Source of the DNA: an uncultured bacterium
GTDB lineage: Bacteria; Bacillota; Clostridia; Lachnospirales; Lachnospiraceae
Reading direction: 5' to 3'
Assembly: GCA_905214875.1 (NCBI GenBank)
Contig: CAJMNR010000052.1
Coordinates: 1-21,551, forward strand
DNA: 21,551 bases
The notes under the pieces were generated by a model. It saw only the letters and a program-made list of their open reading frames with translations, ran no database searches and was not told the DNA's origin. Each line of letters starts with the position of its first letter. The stretch's first letter is position 1. Position numbers and translations under genes: made by a program. Positions 15,061 to 21,551 of the stretch are shown here, piece by piece.

Positions 15061-16617
15061 ATGAGTATATTAAATGTAACCAAACTAAGCCATGGTTTTG
15101 GCGATCGTGCCATCTTCAATGATGTTTCCTTCCGTTTATTAAAAGGTGAACATATCGGTTTAATTGGTGCCAACGGCGAAGGAAAATCCACGTTTCTTAA
15201 TATAGTTACAGGAAAACTAATGCCGGATGAAGGTAATATCGAATGGTCTAAAAACGTTCGCGTTGGTTACCTTGATCAGCATTCTGTACTAGAAAAAGGA
15301 ATGACAATTCGCGATGTACTAAAATCTGCTTTCACATATCTTTATGATTTAGAAGCAAAAATGAATGAATTATGTACAGAAATGGCTGAAGCAGACGAAG
15401 ATAAGCTTGCAACAATTATGGAAGAATTTGCTGAGATTCAAGATACTTTAGATTCTCATGATTTCTACATTATTGATTCTAAAGTTGAAGAAATTGCAAG
15501 AGCTCTTGGACTAAATGACATTGGTTTAGAACGAGATGTTACTGACCTTAGTGGTGGCCAAAGAACGAAAGTACTATTAGGAAAGTTATTACTTGAAAAA
15601 CCAGATATTTTATTACTAGATGAGCCTACAAACTATCTTGATGTGGAACACATTGAATGGTTAAAACGCTATCTTCAAGAATACGAAAACGCTTTCATTC
15701 TTATTTCACATGATATTCCATTCTTAAACAGCGTAGTTAACTTAATCTACCATATGGAAAATCAAGAATTAAATCGTTATGTAGGCGACTATGACAAGTT
15801 CATGGAAGTTTACGCGATGAAGAAAGCTCAATTAGAAGCTGCTTACAAACGTCAGCAACAAGAAATCAATGACTTAAAAGATTTCGTAGCACGTAACAAA
15901 GCTCGTGTTTCCACAAGAAACATGGCAATGAGCCGTCAAAAGAAATTAGACAAGATGGATATTATCGAGCTTGCGGATGAAAAACCAAAGCCAGAATTCA
16001 ACTTCAAGGAAGCAAGAGCTTCAGGCAGATATATCTTCCAAACAGAAGATCTTGTAATTGGATATAACGAACCATTAAGCAAACCGCTTAACCTTAGCAT
16101 GGAACGTGGACAAAAAATCGTCCTAACAGGTGCAAATGGTATTGGTAAGACTACTCTTCTTAAGAGTATCTTAGGAATCATTCCTCCACTTAGCGGTAAA
16201 GTTGAACTTGGTGATTATCTCTACAAAGGATATTTTGAACAAGAAATGACAGGTGCTCAAAACAACACTTGTATCGAAGAACTTTGGACAGAGTTCCCAT
16301 CCTACACTCAATATGAAGTACGTTCTGCCCTTGCAAAATGCGGCTTAACTACGAAACATATTGAAAGCATGGTACGTGTCTTAAGTGGTGGTGAGCAAGC
16401 GAAAGTAAGATTATGTAAACTAATTAATCGCGAAACAAATATCTTACTTCTTGACGAACCTACTAACCACCTTGATGTGGATGCTAAGAATGAGTTAAAA
16501 CGTGCCCTTCAAGCATATAAAGGAAGTATCCTTCTAATCTGCCATGAGCCAGACTTCTATGATGGCCTTGCAACAGACGTTTGGGATTGTTCCGCTTGGA
16601 CAACTAAATTAGTATAA
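15061..16617 (+). CDS. ABC-F family ATPase (ribosome-associated translation factor type)
   Basis: ABC-F proteins have two fused ATPase domains and no membrane part; they act on the ribosomal E site to relieve stalled translation or, in some members, give antibiotic resistance. In 518 residues the order is Walker A GANGEGKS (37-44), signature LSGGQ (163-167), Walker B LLLDEPT (184-190), ISHD (215-218), linker (about 240-300), then Walker A GANGIGKT (357-364), signature LSGGE (441-445), Walker B LLLDEPTN (462-469) and a CHEPDFY H-loop (494-500). The linker is helical and basic, ending in SRQKKLDKM, and would reach the peptidyl-tRNA. Length and features suit a housekeeping YkpA/YbiT-like factor rather than a resistance protein, but this cannot be settled by reading. 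The gene ends at a shared terminator facing the signal peptidase genes. Confidence 0.93.
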   Translation: MSILNVTKLSHGFGDRAIFNDVSFRLLKGEHIGLIGANGEGKSTFLNIVTGKLMPDEGNIEWSKNVRVGYLDQHSVLEKGMTIRDVLKSAFTYLYDLEAKMNELCTEMAEADEDKLATIMEEFAEIQDTLDSHDFYIIDSKVEEIARALGLNDIGLERDVTDLSGGQRTKVLLGKLLLEKPDILLLDEPTNYLDVEHIEWLKRYLQEYENAFILISHDIPFLNSVVNLIYHMENQELNRYVGDYDKFMEVYAMKKAQLEAAYKRQQQEINDLKDFVARNKARVSTRNMAMSRQKKLDKMDIIELADEKPKPEFNFKEARASGRYIFQTEDLVIGYNEPLSKPLNLSMERGQKIVLTGANGIGKTTLLKSILGIIPPLSGKVELGDYLYKGYFEQEMTGAQNNTCIEELWTEFPSYTQYEVRSALAKCGLTTKHIESMVRVLSGGEQAKVRLCKLINRETNILLLDEPTNHLDVDAKNELKRALQAYKGSILLICHEPDFYDGLATDVWDCSAWTTKLV

Positions 16618-16641
16618 GGAAACGATCGCACTTTGCGAACC

Positions 16642-16677
16642 AAAAAAATCCTGTGGTTTTATCCACAGGATTTTTTA
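16642..16677. terminator. Bidirectional terminator between ABC-F gene and lepB cluster
   Basis: ATCCTGTGG (16648-16656) and CCACAGGAT (16663-16671) form a perfect 9-bp stem with a 6-base loop, flanked by seven A on the left and six T on the right, so it has a U-tract in both directions. The TAA stop of the last signal peptidase gene (16675-16677) lies inside the T-run, so that gene's stop codon overlaps the terminator itself. Confidence 0.9.
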
Positions 16678-17286
16678 ATGTATTCTTGTAAACTCATTCA
16701 TCGGAAACATACGAAGCCATGCTTTTCCGACAATATATTCTCTTTTTACAATGCCAACCGATTCGTATCTGGAATCCTTGCTTATGATACGGTTATCTCC
16801 GAGAACAAAATATTCATCGTTTCCCAATTCGATTGGCTCTGCTGCCCTTCCAGCTCCAACAATTGCGTTCTTTCCATAATCCTCTTCTAGTTCTGTTCCA
16901 TTAATATAAATGACTCCATTGATAATCTGAACAGTTTCTCCTGGAAGGCCGATTATACGTTTTACGAAATAATCGCCTTTACGGTCTCCTTGAGGATAAA
17001 ATACAATTACGTCATAACGTTTCGGATCCTGAAAACGGTACAAGACCTTATTCAAAATGATATCGTCACCATCATAAAGCGTATCTTCCATTGATGTCCC
17101 TTTTACCTGCGTACGCTCTATCAAGAATTTCGGAACCATAAAGGAAAAACAAAAAATAATTGTGCAATATATTAATACTGGAATAAAAATCTTAAATATC
17201 TGCATCTTCTTTTTTGTTTCTTCCACTTTCCCCATAGCATTGGTATTATCAATGGCACACTCTATTTTACTATTCACCTTCTCCAT
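16675..17286 (-). CDS. lepB: Type I signal peptidase (third gene of tandem set)
   Basis: Signal peptidase I cleaves signal peptides from exported proteins at the outer membrane face using a Ser/Lys dyad. From the ATG at 17286 the protein has 203 residues: a cytoplasmic N-terminus of about 30, one membrane segment (about 32-54), then box B with S65 in KGTSMEDTL, box D with K109 in YFVKRIIGLPG, and box E GDNRIISKDSR (163-173). The frame continues upstream to a TTG at 17298; the SD-like AAAGG before it sits 12 bases from the ATG and directly beside the TTG, so the exact start is uncertain. Its N-terminal extension is longer than that of the middle gene. It is last in a three-gene run and ends in the shared terminator. 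Confidence 0.9.
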   Translation of the reverse strand: MEKVNSKIECAIDNTNAMGKVEETKKKMQIFKIFIPVLIYCTIIFCFSFMVPKFLIERTQVKGTSMEDTLYDGDDIILNKVLYRFQDPKRYDVIVFYPQGDRKGDYFVKRIIGLPGETVQIINGVIYINGTELEEDYGKNAIVGAGRAAEPIELGNDEYFVLGDNRIISKDSRYESVGIVKREYIVGKAWLRMFPMNEFTRIH

Positions 17287-17344
17287 TATAATCACCAACC
17301 TTTAATCCTAACGTTAATTATTTACGATGTACACTTATGTATAC

Positions 17345-17872
17345 CTAGAATGCTTTAAACTCCTTAAAAGGCCATACCCTTAAGCAAACCCGCCCAACGA
17401 TTTTATTTGATTTTATTGGTCCAATCATACGACTGTCTCGACTATCATCTCTATTGTCGCCCATAACAAAATATTCATCCTCTGCTAAGACAACCGGCTC
17501 TTCTGCAATTCCATATACACTTGTCGCAGTCGTTCCATATGGATCCTCTAACTTCTCACCATTAATCCATACAAATCCATCTTTAATCTGTACCGTCTCC
17601 CCCGGAAGGCCAATCACACGTTTGATAAAATGCTCATGTACTTCTCCAGGTGGCGGCGTAAGAACAACGACATCAAATCGATTAGCGTCATGAAACCGAT
17701 AGCTCATTTTCTCAATAAAGCAATGCTGTCCGTCTAAAAATGTAGGTTGCATGCTTTCGCCATCTACGACCACTTTTTCCACCACAAATGCACGAACAAG
17801 CATTGCCACCAAAAAGGCTGCCCCAATCCAAATGATATAGGATACGATTTCTCGTCCAATACTTTTCTTCAT
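17345..17872 (-). CDS. lepB: Type I signal peptidase (second gene of tandem set)
   Basis: The 175-residue protein is the most compact of the three signal peptidases. It has a short basic N-terminus, one membrane anchor (about 10-30), box B with catalytic S40 in VDGESMQPT, box D with K84 in FIKRVIGLPGET, and box E GDNRDDSRDSR (138-148), which matches the canonical motif best of the three. The ATG follows GGGAGG at eight bases. It lies 26 bases after the first lepB and 58 bases before the ATG chosen for the third, with no terminator in between, so one transcript is likely. Whether the three enzymes differ in substrates cannot be judged here. Confidence 0.94.
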   Translation of the reverse strand: MKKSIGREIVSYIIWIGAAFLVAMLVRAFVVEKVVVDGESMQPTFLDGQHCFIEKMSYRFHDANRFDVVVLTPPPGEVHEHFIKRVIGLPGETVQIKDGFVWINGEKLEDPYGTTATSVYGIAEEPVVLAEDEYFVMGDNRDDSRDSRMIGPIKSNKIVGRVCLRVWPFKEFKAF

Positions 17873-17898
17873 TCTTACTTCCTCCCAAGTAACAATTA

Positions 17899-18474
17899 TT
17901 ATTTTAGTGGCCCAAACTTGCTAAATGGCCATACCCTAAGAACTGCTTTTCCCATAATGCTTGATTTCTTAATCGTACCAAACTCTCGACTGTCAGTACT
18001 ATCATTACGATTGTCTCCAACGACGAAGTATTCGTCCTCGCCAACCGTAATCTCTTCGTCCGCAATACCAGGATCTAAAATCTCTTCCGTCCAGTGCTTA
18101 TCGTCATACTTTTCTCCGTTGAGATAAATAGCTCCGTCAATAATTTGAATCTTATCTCCTGGAACTCCAATAACACGTTTGATATAAAGAGTGTCATCCT
18201 CATATCCTGGTGGTGTAAAGACTACAATTTCCTCACGTTTTGGATCTCTAAAATAATACGTTACCTTTTCTACAATCAAGTGTTGCCCTGTCTTTAAAGT
18301 GGTATTCATTGATGGACCATCCACTTCCACCTTCTGAATAACGAATTTATTTAGCAAAATCGCAATTACAATAATACTTGCAACATAAACCACCAAATTA
18401 ACAACCTCTCTTATCTGACTCCTCTCGGAAGAGCGATTGCTTTTCTCATCCTGATTATTCATCTCTTTATTCAT
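17899..18474 (-). CDS. lepB: Type I signal peptidase (first gene of tandem set)
   Basis: The 191-residue protein has a polar, charged N-terminus of about 22 residues rich in Asn, Ser and Glu, one membrane anchor (about 24-44), box B with catalytic S55 in VDGPSMNTT, box D with K99 in LYIKRVIGVPGD, and box E GDNRNDSTDSR. All catalytic residues are present. The nearest SD (AGGAG) is 11 bases from the first ATG, and a second ATG follows four codons later, so the start is slightly uncertain. It heads the three-gene signal peptidase run; upstream lies a weak promoter candidate with an inverted repeat, then the terminator of rpoZ. Confidence 0.93.
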   Translation of the reverse strand: MNKEMNNQDEKSNRSSERSQIREVVNLVVYVASIIVIAILLNKFVIQKVEVDGPSMNTTLKTGQHLIVEKVTYYFRDPKREEIVVFTPPGYEDDTLYIKRVIGVPGDKIQIIDGAIYLNGEKYDDKHWTEEILDPGIADEEITVGEDEYFVVGDNRNDSTDSREFGTIKKSSIMGKAVLRVWPFSKFGPLK

Positions 18475-18503
18475 AGTACTTGTAATCTCCTATATCTTTT
18501 TGT

Positions 18504-18533
18504 AACAAAATCATTTGGCAGATATTTGTCAAA
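18504..18533 (-). promoter_or_regulatory. Possible promoter and inverted repeat for the lepB run
   Basis: A perfect TTGACA (18527-18532, minus strand) has only a poor -10 match, TTTGTT, 17 bases away (18504-18509). The -35 box lies in an imperfect inverted repeat, TTTGGCA (18514-18520) against TGTCAAA (18527-18533), with one mismatch, which could be an operator. Support is weak. Confidence 0.3.
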
Positions 18534-18540
18534 TAATTTT

Positions 18541-18577
18541 GAAAAAGCACTTTCGAGGTCGAAAGTGCTTTGTTTTT
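18541..18577. terminator. Bidirectional terminator after rpoZ
   Basis: AAGCACTTTCG (18545-18555) and CGAAAGTGCTT (18560-18570) form a perfect 11-bp stem with a 4-base loop. The minus side runs into TTTTTC after the stem and the plus side into TTTGTTTTTTT. It ends the yicC-remA-gmk-rpoZ operon and isolates it from the lepB run. Confidence 0.9.
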
Positions 18578-18580
18578 TTC

Positions 18581-18829
18581 TTATAATTCTACGTTTTCGT
18601 CTTCGTCATTCACAATTTTAACTTTTGACTCGTATAACTCTTCAATTGCAATTGATAATGGCTTTGGACATTTTGAATTTACTAATGGTTCTTCACCGTC
18701 GATTATTTGTCTTGCACGTTTTGCAGTTGCTAAGACGATGGAATATCTGCTATTTACTACAGGTTCTTCACCTGGTTCTGTATCTTGGTTTACTACTTTC
18801 ATTAAATCTGTATATGATGGGTGTAACAT
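18581..18829 (-). CDS. rpoZ: RNA polymerase omega subunit
   Basis: The 82-residue protein is the omega subunit, which helps fold and stabilise the beta' subunit of RNA polymerase. The family core RYSIVLATAKRARQI is present at 28-42, followed by a short loop (DGEEPLVNSKCPKP) and a second helix SIAIEELYESKVKI. The acidic tail is usual for clostridial omegas. The ATG has a good GGAAGGAG site that lies inside the last codons of gmk; the gmk stop is one base away, so translation is probably coupled. The position after gmk is the classical Firmicutes arrangement. Confidence 0.95.
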   Translation of the reverse strand: MLHPSYTDLMKVVNQDTEPGEEPVVNSRYSIVLATAKRARQIIDGEEPLVNSKCPKPLSIAIEELYESKVKIVNDEDENVEL

Positions 18830-18830
18830 A

Positions 18831-19463
18831 TTAAATTTCTCCTTCCTTCATAGCTGTAAGTTCAGCTGAAATTGCCTCTATAAAATTCTTATTTTGACTA
18901 ACTTTGTAATGTTGATTTCTGATTACTTGGTGTGTCATTTCCACACATTCGTTTAAATCATCATTAACGATGATATAATCATAATCTTTCATAAAGCTTG
19001 CTTCTTCACTTGCACGATGTAAACGTTTTGTAATTGTCTCCATCGATTCTGTTCCTCTGCCAATTAGGCGTTTCTTAAGTTCCGTAATATTTGGCGGAGT
19101 GACGAAAAGTAATAATGCCTCAGGAAAAATCTCTCTTACCTTTAATGCGCCCTGGATCTCGATCTCAAGAATGACATCTTTACCAGCTTCCAACTGCTTT
19201 TCAACATATTCTTTTGGCGTTCCATAGTAGTTTCCTACGTATTCCGCCCACTCAATCAATTTCCCTGTTTCTATCATACTCTCGAATTCATCTCTTGTCA
19301 AAAAGAAATATTCTCTACCATGTACTTCTCCATCTCTTGGAGCTCTTGTAGTAGCTGAGATTGATAACTCATAGTCATACTTTTGTAAAAGTGCTTTCAT
19401 TAGTGTGCCTTTACCTGCTCCTGAAAAACCAGACACTACCGTTAAAATACCTTTTCTACTCAT
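18831..19463 (-). CDS. gmk: Guanylate kinase
   Basis: Guanylate kinase converts GMP or dGMP plus ATP into the diphosphate. From the ATG at 19463 the product has 210 residues. The P-loop is GFSGAGKGT (12-20), followed by the GMP-binding region with SATTRAPRDGEVHGREYFF (just under 20 residues after the helix), and the lid with RGTES and the following TKRLHRASEE helix. Length is typical and complete. The frame extends three codons further to a GTG, but AAAGGTG lies six bases before the ATG, which fits better. The ATG overlaps the stop of remA by eight bases, indicating translational coupling. Confidence 0.96.
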   Translation of the reverse strand: MSRKGILTVVSGFSGAGKGTLMKALLQKYDYELSISATTRAPRDGEVHGREYFFLTRDEFESMIETGKLIEWAEYVGNYYGTPKEYVEKQLEAGKDVILEIEIQGALKVREIFPEALLLFVTPPNITELKKRLIGRGTESMETITKRLHRASEEASFMKDYDYIIVNDDLNECVEMTHQVIRNQHYKVSQNKNFIEAISAELTAMKEGEI

Positions 19464-19743
19464 CGTCTTCACCTTTCATTGAATCCATATAAATATTTGT
19501 ACCATCTTTCTGATTCACACGATTTGCTATAGTTTCTGGTAATAGGGCAGAGAGCATAAGATGTCCACTTTCCATTACGAGAACAGCTTTCGTGCGTCTT
19601 CCGCAAGTAGCATCAATTGCCATTCCGCTGTCTTTCGCACTTTGCACCATCCTTTTTACTGGAGCAGCTTCCGGACTTATGACTCCTACAACTTTATCTA
19701 TATTTACAATATTACCATATCCAATATTTATTAAACGATTCAA
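19456..19743 (-). CDS. remA: RemA/DUF370 family regulatory protein
   Basis: The 95-residue protein matches RemA, a DNA-binding protein that in Bacillus subtilis activates biofilm matrix and osmoprotection genes and forms ring-shaped oligomers. The family signatures INIGYGNIVNIDKVVGVISP, EAAPVKRM and IDATCGRRTKAVLVMES are all present, with the arginines of CGRRT expected to contact DNA. The start is TTG at 19743, preceded at eight bases by GCGAGGG; no ATG fits the conserved N-terminus. The C-terminal 15 or so residues are acidic. It lies between yicC and gmk, as in many Firmicutes, and its last codons overlap the gmk start. The targets in this organism are unknown. Confidence 0.93.
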   Translation of the reverse strand: MNRLINIGYGNIVNIDKVVGVISPEAAPVKRMVQSAKDSGMAIDATCGRRTKAVLVMESGHLMLSALLPETIANRVNQKDGTNIYMDSMKGEDDE

Positions 19744-19762
19744 GTTTTATCCCTCGCTTTTT

Positions 19763-20641
19763 TTATTCAATATTTTGAATTTGTTCGCGAATCTTCTCGA
19801 TCTCGGTCTTAATATCAATAGCTGTGTTCGAAACGTCTAAATCATTTGCTTTTGAAAGGATTGTATTTGCTTCTCTATTCATCTCTTGAGCGATGAAGTC
19901 AAGCTTACGTCCAATGCTTCCGCCTTCTAGAAGGGTATTTTTCATATTCTTGATATGACTTCTTAAACGTACCGTCTCTTCATCCACACAAATTTTGTCC
20001 GCAAACACAATAATTTCTGTCGCAAGGACAGACTCATCCACTTGTGTATCACCTAAAAGCTCATTTACTTTCGTAGTAAGCTTTTCTCGGTATTCATTTA
20101 CAATCTCAGGGTTACGTTGTTCTACAAACGTAATTTTCTCTTCAATTGCATCTAACTTCATGAAGATATCCTGTAATAGATGTTCTCCTTCAGCAATACG
20201 TGTCTGAACGAATTTTTCACAGGCATCTCTTATTGCCTTTTCAATAAGTGCCCATAGTTCATCTTCATCCACTGCTTGTTCTTCTAATGTAAATACTTCA
20301 GGATATCTAGATAACTGCGTTACCGTAACATCATTTTTCAATTGAAAGCTTTCCCCTAATTTCTTAAGGTTTTCCATATATGCTGCCGCAATGTCTTCAT
20401 TGTACTTCACACATACTTTGCTTTCTGCATAATCTTCATACGTAATAAATACATCTACTTTACCACGTTGGATGTACTCTTTTAATAAATTACGAATTGC
20501 GACTTCAAAAAAACTAATTTTCTTTGGCATCTTAATCGACAAATCACAGTATCTGTGATTTACCGCTTTGAGCTCTACGATAATCTTTTTGCTTTCAGTA
20601 GATTGTTCGCTTCTACCGAAACCAGTCATACTCTTTATCAT
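19763..20641 (-). CDS. yicC: YicC/YloC family endoribonuclease
   Basis: YicC-family proteins are endoribonucleases; in E. coli YicC acts on small RNA turnover and in Bacillus the homolog is YloC. From the ATG at 20641 the product has 292 residues, the usual length. The conserved start MIKSMTGFGR is followed by VELKAVNHRYCDLSIKMPK, and the C-terminal DUF1732 portion carries RLRSHIKNM and GRKLDFIAQEMNREANTI, ending with IREQIQNIE. The frame is open further upstream; an ATG at 20653 sits only two bases from the AAAGGA-like SD while 20641 is 14 bases away, so neither spacing is ideal and the choice rests on the family start. The SD is inside a small hairpin. It is the first gene of the operon with remA, gmk and rpoZ. 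Confidence 0.93.
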   Translation of the reverse strand: MIKSMTGFGRSEQSTESKKIIVELKAVNHRYCDLSIKMPKKISFFEVAIRNLLKEYIQRGKVDVFITYEDYAESKVCVKYNEDIAAAYMENLKKLGESFQLKNDVTVTQLSRYPEVFTLEEQAVDEDELWALIEKAIRDACEKFVQTRIAEGEHLLQDIFMKLDAIEEKITFVEQRNPEIVNEYREKLTTKVNELLGDTQVDESVLATEIIVFADKICVDEETVRLRSHIKNMKNTLLEGGSIGRKLDFIAQEMNREANTILSKANDLDVSNTAIDIKTEIEKIREQIQNIE

Positions 20642-20655
20642 AATTTGTATCATGT

Positions 20656-20678
20656 CCTTTCGTATTAGCAAGGAAAGG
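20656..20678 (-). promoter_or_regulatory. Hairpin that would cover the yicC ribosome-binding site
   Basis: On the minus strand CCTTTC (20673-20678) pairs perfectly with GAAAGG (20656-20661) across an 11-base loop. GAAAGG is the only SD-like sequence for yicC, so this stem could reduce its translation. The stem is only six pairs. Confidence 0.35.
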
Positions 20679-20747
20679 TTATACTTGCATTTTATAAGCG
20701 ATGTGCCATTATTTTTTATTTTTCTATCTATGCACATACATTATCTT

Positions 20748-20776
20748 ATTATAATAAACCTGTCTATTAAAGTCAA
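20748..20776 (-). promoter_or_regulatory. Promoter of the yicC-remA-gmk-rpoZ operon
   Basis: On the minus strand TTGACT (20771-20776) and a consensus TATAAT (20748-20753) are 17 bases apart. Transcription would begin near 20741, leaving a leader of about 100 bases. It lies directly downstream of the terminator of the DUF2628-type gene. Confidence 0.75.
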
Positions 20777-20797
20777 GGAATGTAGGAAATGCAAGCC

Positions 20798-20857
20798 ATA
20801 AAAATAGCTCTAACATCAATATCGGGGTGCCCCCCCAATTCTTGACATAGAGCTATT
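20798..20857 (-). terminator. Intrinsic terminator of the DUF2628-type gene
   Basis: AATAGCTCTA (20803-20812) pairs perfectly with TAGAGCTATT (20848-20857); inside, ATCAA/TTGA and CGGGG/CCCC segments extend the stem with small mismatches. TTTTTAT follows on the minus strand. It begins 17 bases past the stop at 20875. A run of seven C (20830-20836) forms one side of the tip. Confidence 0.8.
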
Positions 20858-20874
20858 ATTCTTACATTATTTTA

Positions 20875-21551
20875 TTACATTACACTAACTAAAGATTGAA
20901 TCAATGCAAGGATGATATTATTTGCTAATGCACAAAGAATAATGCCGTATACGGAAAATCCGCCACGCATTACATTAAGCTGTGTCATTTGCTCTTTCGT
21001 TACATTACGTTCTCCTGGATAAACAATCTTATCTTCCATGTGTGCCATATAAATATAGTTTCCAAACATACCTGCTAGGACCCATAATGCAATGGATACG
21101 ATTGTCCAAGGCATTGCCATTAATGCAACCTTTGGATTTGTTAAGTTATCCATGATTTGAAGTGCAGCTACCGATGCAAATCCCATTGCTAACGTATATA
21201 AGGAACCAATTACATACATCTTTCTACTAAAGAACCAATACGCATTAAAAATGAATGCAGACCAGTTCCAGCTGACTTTTTGTCCAGATTTATACTTTTT
21301 GTAGATTTTTTTATAATATTCCTTATTGATGCCATAATAAACTTCCCTTGCATCTTCTTCTGTCTTAATTTCTGGAAGTGCTGGTTGTTCTTTCAACATC
21401 TTGAAAGGACTATTTTCTCCACCAAAGAAACTTGTATTCTTGTCATTATTCTGATTTTGGTTGTTATACCCTTGTTGGTTATATCCTTGTTGATTGTATC
21501 CTTGTTGGTTATACCCTTGTTGGTTATATCCTTGTTGGTTATATCCTTGTT
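20875..21551 (-). CDS. DUF2628-type membrane protein with QQGYN-repeat N-terminal region (5' end outside window)
   Basis: The frame is open from the stop at 20875 to the right edge, so the true start is outside. An internal ATG at 21399 exists, but the frame before it encodes an orderly low-complexity region and should belong to the same protein. The order is QQGYN pentapeptide repeats (21466-21551), a linker rich in Asn and Gln leading to SFFGGENSPF, a charged segment, then WNWSAFIFNAYWFFSRKMY, the hallmark of DUF2628 (small integral membrane proteins of unknown function), and about three membrane segments, with EDKIVYPGERN between the second and third. The repeat part is probably cytoplasmic. 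A terminator follows, so it is not in the yicC operon. Function is unknown; the family call is from memory. Confidence 0.8.
   Translation of the reverse strand, partial: QGYNQQGYNQQGYNQQGYNQQGYNQQGYNNQNQNNDKNTSFFGGENSPFKMLKEQPALPEIKTEEDAREVYYGINKEYYKKIYKKYKSGQKVSWNWSAFIFNAYWFFSRKMYVIGSLYTLAMGFASVAALQIMDNLTNPKVALMAMPWTIVSIALWVLAGMFGNYIYMAHMEDKIVYPGERNVTKEQMTQLNVMRGGFSVYGIILCALANNIILALIQSLVSVM
21466..21551 (-). repeat. 15-bp coding tandem repeat (QQGYN units), continuing past the edge
   Basis: Five full 15-base units (21466-21540) plus 11 bases of a sixth encode repeated Gln-Gln-Gly-Tyr-Asn. Units differ only at a few positions (CCC or TCC for Gly, GTT or ATT for Asn, one GTA for ATA changing Tyr to the same residue class), so the array is recent or kept uniform. 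The total number of units is unknown because it runs off the window. Confidence 0.9.

Noticed and set aside
18570..18869. Plus-strand frame of about 99 codons opposite rpoZ.
   Set aside because: It lacks a ribosome-binding site and family signature, starts inside the terminator, and lies antisense to a clear omega subunit gene.
20826..20840. Run of seven C as a sequencing error or slippage site in a gene.
   Set aside because: It lies in the tip of a terminator, outside any gene, so no frame depends on it.
21466..21551. Short tandem repeat as a CRISPR array.
   Set aside because: The units are contiguous, 15 bases, without spacers, and stay in frame as QQGYN codons.

Overview
The window reads as chromosomal DNA of a low-GC, Gram-positive anaerobe, most likely a Lachnospiraceae-type clostridium. 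The reasons are the AT-rich base composition, strong purine-rich ribosome-binding sites, use of UUG starts, intrinsic terminators with U-tracts, the Firmicutes gene order yicC-remA-gmk-rpoZ, and families common in Clostridia (DUF4914, YhgE/Pip, CpsA-like LCP proteins, tandem signal peptidases). This taxonomic call is inference from gene content. I see no mobile element, CRISPR array, tRNA or rRNA.

Layout, left to right. (1) 1-3367: two tandem paralogous LytR-CpsA-Psr (LCP) cell-wall ligases on the minus strand, each with its own promoter and terminator. (2) 3368-3759: a gene-poor gap that appears to hold a short plus-strand transcription unit (promoter, folded RNA, terminator). (3) 3760-6050: a DUF4914 P-loop protein of unknown function, preceded by a 413-base leader holding a consensus-like promoter, a structured RNA and a terminator. 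(4) 6051-11825: a minus-strand block of a divergent MurE-like ligase, MurF, the primosomal helicase PriA and a small MpsC/DUF2294 protein, headed by two overlapping near-consensus promoters. (5) 11849-14002: a YhgE/Pip membrane protein. (6) 14152-16617: the only plus-strand protein genes, a Cof-type HAD phosphatase and an ABC-F ATPase. (7) 16675-18474: three consecutive type I signal peptidase genes on the minus strand. (8) 18581-20776: the operon yicC-remA-gmk-rpoZ with its own promoter. (9) 20875-21551: a DUF2628-type membrane protein with a QQGYN-repeat N-terminal region, cut by the right edge.

Most of the window serves the cell envelope (LCP transferases, Mur ligases, signal peptidases, YhgE/Pip) and core information processing (PriA, omega subunit, guanylate kinase, YicC ribonuclease, ABC-F). 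The parts least explained by known families are the two candidate structured RNAs flanking the DUF4914 gene, the DUF4914 protein itself, and the Mur ligase paralog whose C-terminal substrate motifs are lost although its ATP-binding core is kept. No clear new multi-gene system is visible; the RNA and Mur ligase observations are the best leads.
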